A stretch of 64,000 nt of DNA from Purshia tridentata (taxonomy: Eukaryota > Streptophyta > Magnoliopsida > Rosales > Rosaceae), in contig QANT01002029.1 in assembly GCA_003254885.1 (NCBI GenBank), positions 1 to 64,000 on the forward strand. The letters run 5' to 3'. A program made the position numbers and the translations under genes. Below, in pieces: positions 11,701 to 22,230 of this stretch. The stretch's first letter is position 1. Each line of letters opens with the position of its first letter. Under the pieces are notes generated by a model. That model made no database searches and was not told the origin of the DNA. It saw only the letters and a list, made by a program, of their open reading frames with translations.

Positions 11701-13995
11701 CATAGCCTGCAATGGCAGGTCCATGCTTGCGAGGAATTGAAGTTTCTATTCGTGAACGAGTGATCGTCATACTGATATGATTAGTTGCAAGAACATCAGT
11801 CTCATAAGGTAATTATTAAAGGTGCATGGTATGTAATATAGGATATAGTAAATTCCATTTACAGTTGTATATAATCATAATCTAAATTTTGAGCTTTTTA
11901 TCAACTGGGGTTTTTTGTTTTCTTTTTTAAACTTATGAAAGAGATTTTCAAACTCCACATTTTCAAACAGGAAGCCCAAGTGTAACTTGGTCAGAAGGTC
12001 AGAAGGTTTAAATAGTCTGTCAATAAAGATGCCATGCAGTATTCTAGCAGACACTTCAAGATATAATCAAGATCCTAACACATATAACTAATAAAAAAAA
12101 GAGCGGGAAATGGTTAAAAGAGTGAGAAATGTGCCGACTAATTAAAATAGTTTGCATATAGGCTTGAAACTTGTCCATGGAAACCATCAAATGATAGGAT
12201 AATACAAGGTTCAAATTGGAATCATGCCCGAAATGAAATCTGACACACCTTTTACCAACAAGGAGAATATGTGCCAATCCTTCTTGCATTAAAACCACAG
12301 CTAGATCAGCACTTGCAGAAGGATCTGAAAAATGTAGAGAGAAGATCATCACATAAATAGTTGACACACTTTTTTAAGCCTTCATACTCGGTACCCTAGA
12401 TGAAACTTCCATGCAACTTGAAATTTTAAGAATCAAGTTAGTTTGTCTTAATTATGCTTCCATGTTATACAATACTTATTCTATTTTGTTGGCTAGGTAA
12501 GGGTTGGACCCTAAACTCTAGCCTCAACCCTATTCTTAAGGGAAAGGATGTGCCAACCGCCGCTACGCCCAATATCATTGGCTATTTCATTGACATTTAC
12601 GTAAAATTCAAATGCTTTGAGAATTGTATATCGATGCCACATTCGATTGCCTCAGCCTAGGTAGGTCTAATAATCTAGCATAAGCTAGTCATTTATGAAG
12701 ATCACGCATGAGAAATAATTTCAAAGACTAAACATATATAGGCTTTTGTCAATATCACCCTATTATAACACATAGTGATCTTATCTCTGACATCCAAATA
12801 TAAAACATGAAAAGAAAGAGGAGCACCATTAATTGAAGAACATCAAAAAGTTATTTTAAAGAGAGAAAAATATGGGAAAGGGCATACCAGAGGCTTGATT
12901 GAGTTCATGTAAGGCCAGAGTGTCCCAAACATCCTAAAAATTATGACATATAGCACGCCACAAGTCAGTAGAAGCAAGCAGTTTTATACTGCATAGTATT
13001 CACAAAATCTCAACAGAAAAAAAAAAAGAAATAATAATAATAATAATATGACTTGTTTTTAATTTGAAGGAATTAACGAAAAGAAAAGGCATGCCTTTCT
13101 TAACACAAAAGGTCGTTGCAGTTCAAGTTCCAAAGTATGAAATGCTCCTATCTGCAATCAGAAGATGAGAAACTTAAAGCGGCACTTAAAAATTACCAAT
13201 CCATTAGTTTGAAATTCAATTTAATGCTACAATTACCTTTACATATTCATTCTCTAGGATATTCTTTCCACGTATACGCAAGACACCTCCTACTTTGTCA
13301 TAATCAGCAACCTAAAAGTAATATGAGAAATAAGAACATAATATCAAACCAAAATCATCTTGAGAAAATTCCCTTTTACACATACATAAAAAACAAACTC
13401 TTAATGAAATTGAGTTAATTTTTCTGCATACCTCCTCCACTTTTATTTCTAACTTGAGCTTCACACGCTCTGCATCCCTTCCACCAGTAGCCATTTCTCT
13501 TAAAACTTTCCTATACAAAATGTATATGGTCATCATGAAAATTTCTATTGGAACCGTTTTTAAGCATAATTCAACTGAATACTTACCGTAGAAACTAAAA
13601 AATCCAATGTACACAAAATTAGAGTTGCATTGTTCCAATTAAAATTAAGGAATTCAGCGGGTGATATAACGAGTAACTTAATGAACAAATAAAATATTAA
13701 AATAAAAAGTATTTACCTTACAGTGACCGCCATAACTGTGTCTCCAGGAGCAATCAAATTATAAGCATACCATAAATCATCGGCATCGACCGGTATCATC
13801 TGCCACACCCATAAATTCCACAGTTACCCAGATTTCAACTCAGAATTACAGATTAACCCTACTTCTTCCTATGTAAAATTTTTACACCCCAAGTACTGAA
13901 AATCGGAAAGCCACACAAAATCACAAAAATAATAGTCACAGTACCTTAACGCTGCCGGGACCATTGGGAAAAAAGTCCTTGCGAACAATCTTCAT
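8767..13995 (-). CDS. PEL1: Pelota (Dom34) ribosome rescue factor
   Basis: Sixteen exons join without a frame break to 379 residues: 13995-13945, 13799-13717, 13510-13432, 13311-13237, 13151-13095, 12933-12888, 12324-12249, 11771-11696, 11569-11537, 11453-11385, 11182-11076, 10506-10434, 10201-10163, 9574-9480, 9056-8950, 8840-8767. Pelota with Hbs1 splits stalled ribosomes in no-go and non-stop decay. The N-terminal Sm-like domain opens [18 protein letters not shown] and continues with [15 protein letters not shown]. The eRF1-like middle domain has [13 protein letters not shown] and lacks the GGQ loop of true release factors. The C-terminal domain has [18 protein letters not shown] and ends [18 protein letters not shown]. 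Arabidopsis Pelota has almost the same length. One intron is GC-AG (see separate entry), and exon 13 uses donor gtcagg because only that keeps the frame. Confidence 0.96.
12934..13094 (-). other. GC-AG intron in the Pelota gene
   Basis: Exon 5 ends AGAAAG and is followed by gcatgcc. The next exon begins after ttttag with GATGTTTGGGAC. Joining them gives LRK-DVWD, the expected Pelota sequence, and no nearby GT keeps the frame. GC-AG introns are a known minor class in plants (about one percent) spliced by the major spliceosome. Confidence 0.85.
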
Positions 13996-14199
13996 GCTCT
14001 CTTATCAATCAACTTACTTCTCCAATTCAAATGAAAAAGAAGAAGATTGAGTATTTGGGTTGGGTCTGACGGGGGAAAGACTCGGAAGGGCATAAGAAGC
14101 TTTCTGTTGAGTGGCGGGCAAAACGGAAAAGTGTCTTGATGGGGAAACTCTTGGTGGGCCTCCATCAACTTGGGCCGTTAACTTGGGTTTTCTCCATTT

Positions 14200-14480
14200 T
14201 TGGACCCAAAATAGAATAAAGAAAACACCCAATTGGGTAGCCACGTGTCCATCCAACAGGCCTGGATGCGGCCACGTGTCCACACCCAATGACCAGCAAC
14301 ATGTCCAACCTCTGACCCGACCACATATTCACACCCAAATGATGCATAGGATGCCATTTGTTCAACCAACAGGGTCTGTGGAAGCCCAAGTGTTCACCCG
14401 GTTGGGTTGGGTTGGTGTCGTGGATAGCGGACAGTCATGTGTCCACACTCAATTGGCCCGCAACCGCCACATTACTAGGT
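14200..14480. promoter_or_regulatory. Pelota upstream region with two G-boxes and degenerate CACGTGTCC repeats
   Basis: Upstream of Pelota lies a relatively GC-rich patch. It has two CACGTG palindromes at 14242-14247 and 14273-14278, each followed by TCC, and decayed copies of the same phrase (acatgtcc, acatattcac, catgtgtcc) further on. CACGTGTC is the core of ABRE/G-box sites bound by bZIP and bHLH factors. Whether the sites act on Pelota is inference. Confidence 0.5.
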
Positions 14481-14804
14481 ACCCTTGCCTTCATACTTGC
14501 TTCTTTTTGTATTTTCTTTTTCATATGATCCGAATTTCGTGCATAAATATACAAAAAAAACATTATTCCAGGAAAATAGAGACAAAAAAGTATACATGAA
14601 CATGTACACTTCACCGAGTCTAAAACCAATAAATTTTTGGGTCAATAATATTAAATTAAAACATAAACAAAGACCATCAAAATTGAATCCCAACAAATAA
14701 AGAAATAAAAAGTTGGTCCAAACGCTTTAACAAAATCTAGATGTAATTATACACTGGTCACATTGGAGGATGAAATTTCATAAGCTCCAAACATCAAATA
14801 ATAA

Positions 14805-17800
14805 TCAATCTTCAAAGGAAACGACCTCCTCTAAAACATCCAGTAACTCTTCGACCTCAACCTCTTTAGCTTCATACTCCTCTTCTTCGTCACTTGCTTC
14901 TCCATCTCTAAGCTTCTGCCTTTCCAATTTGTCTTCCTCGTGCAACCGCTTCCACTCAGCAATCCATTTCTCCCATTCTTCCTTCAACATCCTCCTCTTC
15001 TCACGATCCTGCTCACTCAAAAACATTGACACATCCTGATCCTCTGCCTCATACTTCTTGCTGTACTTTTTCAAGTTCTTTGCAATCTCCTCTTCTTTCT
15101 CGGGACTCAGGAATGATGGTGGCCTTGGACGCCATAAGAACTATCACAAACAACAAGAAAACAAGTATCCCACACATGATTAGAACATTGGCTTCTATTT
15201 CTTTTCTTTTCTTTTCTTTTCTTTATGTCTACACCTACGCAACGCAATTAGAAAATGTACTAGATGGAGGCAAGGAATTCAAATAGCCAGAACAAATGCC
15301 TACTAATATCAACTAGAAACAACAGCTTTAATAAAAGTCACCAAAGAATGACATGAATTATAATGCACGCGGTACTTCAAATTATTCACCACCTTTATAT
15401 ATATATCTCACTCAAAATGGCATTACCTGAAAGAAATGATCCTTTAAAATCCGATAAAGTAGCTTGCCATTAAAGGACCATATGTTGAAACCATTCTCCA
15501 TCTCATGAACTGAAGTCACTGCAGTAGCAACATATCTAAAGATGCAAAAAGGTAACATGTCAAAACAAAGATATAAGAACACTTTAAGTGCAAAACTCAA
15601 AACAAAGCCGTCTCTAGATTTGAATCAATCCAACATTCAAGTCACAGAAGACTTATTTTCATTACCTTCCAGTAGGATCCCATTCAATATCTGTCGCCAT
15701 AAAATGTTCAGCTGTAGCCATGGTCTCAAGCTCATCCACATTGTAAAATTCCAACTGCCCATTTAAACCTTTCAACCCTGCAAGTATTATAAACCGCCCT
15801 GAAGGTGACCAGAAAAGAGCATTTGCCTGCTTGCCTTTAAGAGTAGTGAGCTTTGAAACACGTCCCGTATTGTGAGCACTCCGCATTGAGTAGAAACTTA
15901 TGTCAGGCCTTGGGTTGTCACCATGAATAACTGCAAACCTATGACCCTTGGGCTCCCAAGCAAATGCAATGATCTTGTCATTTTTATTCTCAAGCTCCAA
16001 AACTTCAATAGGGATGTCTCGCTCTTTGATTCTGAAAAGCTCAAAGCCTGTGTATGTGCTTTTCTTTGTTTTTGTATAGCGATCAACTTTAACAGCAAGA
16101 TACTCCCCAGAGCTTTGCCAGTACATCTTGCAATCACTGACACTGAAAAGATTCTTCTGTCTCAACTCCTCTTTACTAGGGATTTGAACAAGACTCACCT
16201 ATTTGTATCAATGTGAAGCATTAGTTCCATTAACCTAAACAGGCTAAACTACAATAGGAAAAGAGTAAAAAAGACAAACAAAAAAACAAATCTAAGAAAA
16301 CAGGCAGTCAAATGAATCATAACTACTCACCCTAGCAGGTTGGTTGCCACCACCCAATTCCGGAACAAAGAGTGCAAGAATTGGATCAGTTGGTGACCAA
16401 CTGAAGTCCATAACATTCTCTACCTTCATAGACTTTTTATCAACAAGTGAAAAGGTTTCTGTTTCATAAACAGATATAACATTTTTCCCCATCCTGGCAA
16501 AATACTTATCATCTTTTCCACCACTCCATCTGAAAAAATTAAAGAGTAATACAGTTATATACTGAACGAAACTAAGAAGACTCAAAATCATACTGTATAT
16601 TAGAGGCATAAAAAAATTACTTGAAAACAGGCCAAGAGACCCCGGATACCCCTCCAGTTCCTCCAATTGCAAAATCATCAGGATGTCCCTTGAAATCTCT
16701 CATAACTTTTCCGGTTCTCACATCAAAAATGTTTATCACGACCCGCTATAAAATAATTCCACGTCAGAAATTTCATAAACACAAAAATAAAAATAAAAAT
16801 CACAATGAGTGATGAATCACACTGTCCAAATAACTCACATTTGCATCACGAGGATTGCTTGGTTCATGGCTGCTGTAGGTCACTAAATATTTCTCACCAG
16901 GTGAAAAGTCAATCAGTCTAACCTGCAGTTGACAAAAAGAGCTAAGTATATAAAGTAAAAAAGTAAGAAAAACTAAAAAATCTGAAACCAAAACAAACCT
17001 GGGGATGAGCATAACGCATCAGACGATTAAAAGTAGAGGCACCACCCCAAACAGCAGCACCCTGTCTGTGAACAGTCGCCAAATAAGTCCCCAGAGGGGA
17101 CCATTGCACAAAGCTTTCAGTCCAGTACTGTAATAGAAACAAATATGACCATTCAATCAAACAAAGAACAAAATGTGACTGATTTACAGAAAAAAAGAGA
17201 CTAAAGAGTCATTAAGATTCTGCATCCACTCACAACACGCTTGTAAACAGGCTCAGGCTTCAAGTGTCGTGCATCGTTCCATAGAACTTCAGTATCCGTA
17301 CCAGCACGAATCACAAACTGATCTCGGGCCTTTTCATCAGTAAGCCAATGTTGAAGATTCTCCTGTAATGATGTCCAAGTAGATAGCAAAATAAATACTA
17401 GAGCCTTAGCATATTTAATGCGTGTGAAAAAGAATAAAAATTGCAATTCTTGATCATTAGAGTAGTGTGAATGTAAGAATTATGAATAATGAGGATTTAT
17501 AAGAGTGAAATGTGCAAAATTAGAAATGTTTTCTTCTTTTTCCCAATATTTAAGAGGAGAGACAAGGTAATGACAGTGGGTAAGTTTGACATTTCATTCA
17601 TGTTTAGCAAAAAAAAAAAGCATTCTTTAGAATCTTTACTAGTACAGATTAATACCCAACAAAAGAACCCAGCAGAAAATGCTTTCATGTATATAAATGT
17701 CAATAATTCACATTACATGAGAAACTAAGATATGTCAATTAAGCTGAGGGACATCAACTAAGTCAGTGTTAGATTAACTATAGAGACACGTAGAGAACTT

Positions 17801-18703
17801 GGACTCCTAAACAATACAAGATAAAATGCCAAAGAAAATTAGCACACGGACACATTAAGTAGCTTCTGAGATGTGATATAACCATACAGTGTCTGGAAAC
17901 AAGACAGTAGCAGAAGCATATATGATAAGTGATTTAGAGTATAATTACCCCTGGAGTATAAGGATTACTTTCAGGAGGAGCCCATTCATCCGGAACTCTC
18001 ATGAATCGATCAAAGTCGTCAAACATGCTGACCGCAAAAATATGTGACCTGTCCAATTTGTATCCGTGGGTCTTCTCTTTGGCAAGCTCAGCTTCCTAGA
18101 ATTACAATAATGCAAGACTATAATTTGGCACCCAAGTGATGGTTTCACTTATATATCAGTCAGAGCGAAAAATAACATAAAGTCATTTCAAAGACAGAAA
18201 GTTACCTGAGGAGTATTATACTCAATGAAGCAGTAGCCCAAGGTTTTCTGGGTATCAGGATCAAGAGGCATCCAAAAGCCATCGTCCTTGATCACACCAA
18301 TCTGACTGTAAATTTTACGGATGACATTCTCAAGCTTCTCAAACTTTTCTTTAGGAACGACCGGGAGGTTATCGACAACAATTATGTTGGCAAACCCAGA
18401 TTCCATCTCCGAATTTTCCTCTTGGTATATATCTCCATCGTCACTACGGAACAATCAACTAATTAATGAAACAAATATTCAAAGCAAGCTACAGAACGAC
18501 ATAGAAAATCTTGCTATTTCAATTTTTTGGCTGCGTTGGAGGTATGAATACGGATAAGGTTAGGGTTAAAGTTAGGGTTACCTTAGAATGCCAAAATCCT
18601 CGCCAGGAGGAAGATGGATGGAGTCGAGGTCGAGCTGCGAGAGATCGATGCCAAGGCGAGCCGCCGTGGCCTCTATATCGTTCATAATCATCACGTCCGC
18701 CAT
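14805..18703 (-). CDS. TIF3B1: Translation initiation factor eIF3 subunit B
   Basis: Eleven exons join to 716 residues: 18703-18582, 18443-18206, 18095-17949, 17362-17234, 17127-16999, 16922-16839, 16745-16621, 16529-16331, 16198-15666, 15535-15427, 15140-14805. eIF3b is the scaffold of the eIF3 complex that recruits the 40S ribosome. The N terminus is acidic ([22 protein letters not shown]). An RRM at about 60-145 has RNP2-like IIVVDNLP and RNP1-like [12 protein letters not shown]-like beta-propeller follows ([66 protein letters not shown]). The C-terminal tail is highly charged and ends in [16 protein letters not shown]. Length and order match the Arabidopsis protein. The last intron carries a (TTTTC)n tract near 15195-15226. 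Confidence 0.96.
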
Positions 18704-18817
18704 GTCTATCCTCTTTCTCTATAGAGGGACGCTCAGCTTGCAATTGCAGCTACCGCCAGAGATTGAGAGGCCGCACTGGACTTAGACGCAGAAACAGTGA
18801 GCGTGCGTTTGTGGTTT

Positions 18818-18825
18818 TAGGGTTT
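18818..18825 (-). promoter_or_regulatory. Telo-box upstream of eIF3b
   Basis: AAACCCTA on the minus strand about 115 bases upstream of the eIF3b start codon. Telo-boxes are typical of plant translation genes. Two further TTAGGGTTA-type runs lie inside the first intron near 18560-18582. Confidence 0.6.
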
Positions 18826-18864
18826 TTCGTGAGCCTATCTCCTTTGTGTTTAATATTTAAAAAA

Positions 18865-19824
18865 AGGGTTGAATAAGTTTTTAGTCCATGTGTTTTACTC
18901 CAAAAACAAATTTGGTCCTCGTGGTTTCAAAATTCTGATTTTAGTTCTTGGGTTTTACTCCAAAAACAAATTTGGTCCTCATAGTTTCAAAATTCCAGTT
19001 TTTGTCCATTTCTAATTTTGATCCTTGAGTTTTTGTCCATTTGCAATTTTCAGCCTTAAATATTTATATATGTTTTTTTGACCTTTTTTAAATAGAATTT
19101 TTTTAAAAAAGAAATTATTCTTCCTACAAAAGAATTAGTGGGGGTAAATGAGTTGCTAAAAATAAGAAGAGGTGTATTTTTTATTTCATTTTATTTTTCA
19201 ATTCTAAAGAATTAGTGGGGGTAAATGAGTTACTAAAAATAAAGAGAGGTGTGATTTTTTATTTCATTTTATTTTTCAATTCTAATTATTCTATTTTATT
19301 ATTTTACTCTCAAAATATTAAGTTGTTTGATTTTAATCTTTTAATTAACAAAAGGCAATGTTGGTTTTTTGAATGTTTAACCTTCCTCTTTATTCTCTCA
19401 TTATATATACTAGTTTCTTGCCACGAGTGTTGCGCGTGTCAATTGACTTTTCTAAATATTGAATTAAAAATTTTAATAATTTATTTGTCTTAAAATAATA
19501 GTTGTGTGGAAGTGAGTTGCTAAAAATAAGGGTGTAATACTATTTTTTTGTTTTTTTTTTATTTTAATTATTATATTTTACATTTTTGTCTTTTATTAAT
19601 AAATAATATTATGAATACCTATTTTTTAAGTGGGGTATTTTTGAAATTTATAAATTTAACCATTTTACTCTTCTTCTGGCTTTATATATATAGATAAAAT
19701 ATAAATACATGTAATTTGCAAAATACCACTAAAGGACCAAAATTATTAATAAACGAAAACCCAAGGATCAAAATTAGAATTTTGAAACCACAATGACCAA
19801 ATTTATTAAAATGTAATTAACCCT
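18865..19824. mobile_element. Non-autonomous DNA transposon-like element with long inverted ends
   Basis: The left end begins AGGGTTGAAT. The right end, read on the other strand, begins AGGGTTAATT. Inside both ends come matching phrases: AAATTTGGTC, then GTGGTTTCAAAATTCT, then a variant of CTTGGGTTTT. This makes terminal inverted repeats of roughly 80-100 bases. The left end is itself doubled as a 60-bp tandem repeat (18881-18940 and 18941-19000). No transposase reading frame is present. A clean target site duplication was not found, so the exact borders and superfamily are uncertain. Confidence 0.65.
19128..19284. repeat. 77-bp tandem duplication inside the element
   Basis: Two adjacent near-identical copies of a unit that begins agaattagtgggggtaaatg, the second starting 77 bases after the first (19131 and 19208). 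A decayed partial third copy (gagttgctaaaaataag) lies near 19512. No coding potential was recognised. Confidence 0.8.
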
Positions 19825-20652
19825 TTAAATTAACTAAAAACACCTAAACAAGAATAATTACTTAAATTTCACCTTTTATTTACTTGCAGGCTTGCAGCCC
19901 AGCCCCATAACAGAAAACACACGACTCAAAGGCAACAAATAAATGTGGAAATAATATACATGTCCTCGCGCACCATGCGCTTCCTTCTTCAAAAAAGATC
20001 AAAAATTTTGGTTTTCAGCTTTTGTAATTGACTGAAACTTTCAGTGACGATGTACATCAAAATTTACACTTAGCCTACTGGTAAAGTTGTTAGATATGCA
20101 ACCAACAAAATAAACCGGCCAAAAAAATGAAGAACATCAAACTCTGGTTAATTTGGATGTACAAGCTAGAATAGTAAACAACTAGAGTTTGGAATTAAAC
20201 TTCTTTATGCAAGGGGGGTAGGTTTGGGTTTCTTTTTTTGAGTAATAATATAAAGGGTTAAATGCTGTTTAGTTGGGTGTGTTTCTGAGTAGCCGAGTAG
20301 GATATGACTGTAAAAAATTGTGATTTGTTCCGTTAACATATATAAAACTCTTCTCTCGAAGATTCGAACTCATCAAACATGAATACAGTAAATTTAGATG
20401 CTACAGCCATGTTCATGCCACATACGTTCAAATAATAATACATATTTACATCAAAAGGAGGGCATTACAAGACAATAATTAAAACACGTATACATTTCTC
20501 ACACACATATATGTGTGTATATTTCACGGTAATAACGAAACAGACCAACTATACACACTACTACTACATCTTCAAACCCTAGCTAGCGTACTTATCTTAT
20601 TCTCATGGACACTACACGGACACTCGTACCAGCTTTGTAAAGCTAGTTCTCT
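19825..20652. other. Intergenic, 3' flank of Em gene
   Basis: AT-rich DNA between the transposon-like element and the Em gene stop codon. No exon, RNA gene or repeat of note was recognised. The Em 3' UTR should lie at the right end. Confidence 0.5.
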
Positions 20653-21079
20653 CTAGCTTGACGATTTGGTCTTGTACTTGGACTCGTCAATCGGAATACC
20701 CTCCCGAGCCGCACGTTCTCCACCGGACTCGTCCGTGGAACTCAGCCCACCCTTGCGACCCATTTCCTGGTACCCTTCTTTTCCCATCTGCTCCTTCCTT
20801 GTCTGCCCTCCTTTACTCCGCCCTCCATTGATCGAAAAACGCAAAGCAAGGGACAAAACAGTCAATGACCATATATATATATAATTAATCTGATACAGTG
20901 AAAAACACACAGATTATGTAGACATGCATGTGAAAAAGAGCTTGTCATAATTAAAATTAGTTACCTTCAGCAAGGTGTTCCTGTGCCTCGAGGCTTTTGC
21001 CGCCAGTTCCACCAGGAACCACAGTCTCTCCCTTCTTAGCCTTGGCGTCAAGTTCTGACCTGTCTTGTTGGGAAGTCAT
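20653..21079 (-). CDS. Em: Em protein, group 1 late embryogenesis abundant (LEA_5)
   Basis: Two exons (21079-20965 and 20822-20653) join to 94 residues. The intron acceptor is atggag followed by GGCGG. The protein begins [20 protein letters not shown] and continues [20 protein letters not shown]. It has one copy of the group 1 LEA 20-mer (GGQTRKEQ to YQEMGRK, about residues 43-62) and ends [14 protein letters not shown]. It is very hydrophilic and Gly, Lys and Glu rich. Em proteins accumulate in dry seeds and protect cell contents against water loss. The Arabidopsis Em6 type also carries a single 20-mer and has similar length. Two upstream G-box/ABRE sites fit control by abscisic acid. Confidence 0.95.
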
Positions 21080-21207
21080 CTTTCTCAAAATATGCTACTT
21101 TGAATTAAACAGCTGGTTCGTAATTGGCAACACCTGATTTGTATTTAATTTTAACGATGATTTGATCATATATAGTACTATGCTAATTAGGAAAATAGGA
21201 GCAAAAA

Positions 21208-21360
21208 GTATATATAGGTGGAAAGGATGATAGGTCGAACGACACGTGGAATGTGACAAGTCAACAGGTCGAAAGGCCTTGAGGACACGTGGGTCTAACT
21301 GCCTAAAGAGCATGACACGATTTGCACCCTCATGACAACGATCTTGTTTGGATGACACGT
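21208..21360 (-). promoter_or_regulatory. Em promoter: TATA box and ABRE/G-box pair
   Basis: On the minus strand, CTATATATA lies at about 21208-21217, some 130 bases before the start codon. Two CACGTG palindromes in gacacgtgg context lie at 21243-21248 and 21286-21291, 43 bases apart. A third ACGT core (gacacgt) is at 21354-21360. Em genes are classic targets of ABI5-type bZIP factors at such sites. Confidence 0.75.
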
Positions 21361-21393
21361 CCGCATATTTATACTGTTTTCTATTTCAATAAT

Positions 21394-22221
21394 GGAGAGT
21401 ATTAGGGGGCTTTAAAAAATTGTGCCTCAATGACATGAATTTTTCATGTCAATTAAAATAGTTAACTTTATTAAATAAATCTCATAATTATTTGCCACAT
21501 CAATTTTTTAAAGACTTATTTATCCTTTTTTAAAAGGATCTCCTTCCTAACCTTTCTAAACTTCCAACCACTTTACTTCAATTTTTTTTTCTAACTCTCT
21601 TTCCTCACGACAATAATTTTTTTTCCAAACATACAGTCTCTCTTCTCCTTTGCAATTCTTTATCTATTAATTAAAAATTAAAATTCATATTAATAAAAAT
21701 TGGGTTAAATGAATTTGTGGAGGGTTCTTTAATTTCTATTACACCTCCTATTGGTTTCCTCTCATTCTTGTCATGAGAATTTTTCATGAAAATTCCTCTT
21801 CAATCTTCAAGAAACTAAAGTTCAACTATCCAAACCGGGTGTAATGAATTAGAATAGTTAATTCTTCCCTAGTGTATTAGAGAAATTCAAAAATCCTATC
21901 TTCCACATTTTCATTCAATGAAAATTGAAAAGGACTTGTTTAATTGATATTTGTGAATACTGGGAAATTTTGAATCCTTGAGTTTTGTCATTTGGATTTT
22001 AAGATAGAAAATACTTTGCTTTTATTTTTGAATTTTGAATGCTTTAATTCTACTATAGAATTTGTGATGGGTAAAATGGTCTTTCAATAAAAATATTCTT
22101 AATTTGATATTGCAAATAAATAGTGATGTGTATATTTACCAACAATTAAATAGTGATGTGTACCAATTAATATTGCCACATAAGATTGAGGCACTATTTT
22201 TGAGGCCCATAATCTTTTCCC
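21394..22221. mobile_element. Non-autonomous Mutator-like element (MITE), 828 bp
   Basis: The 9-base phrase ttcaataat occurs directly on both sides (21385-21393 and 22222-22230), as expected for a target site duplication. The left end begins GGAGAGTATTAGGGGGC. The right end read in reverse begins GGGAAAAGATTATGGGCC. Both reach the shared block GTGCCTCAAT about 30 bases in. A 9-bp duplication with GA/GG-rich ends is the hallmark of Mutator-like elements. The interior is AT-rich without a transposase frame. Confidence 0.8.
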
Positions 22222-22230
22222 TTCAATAAT

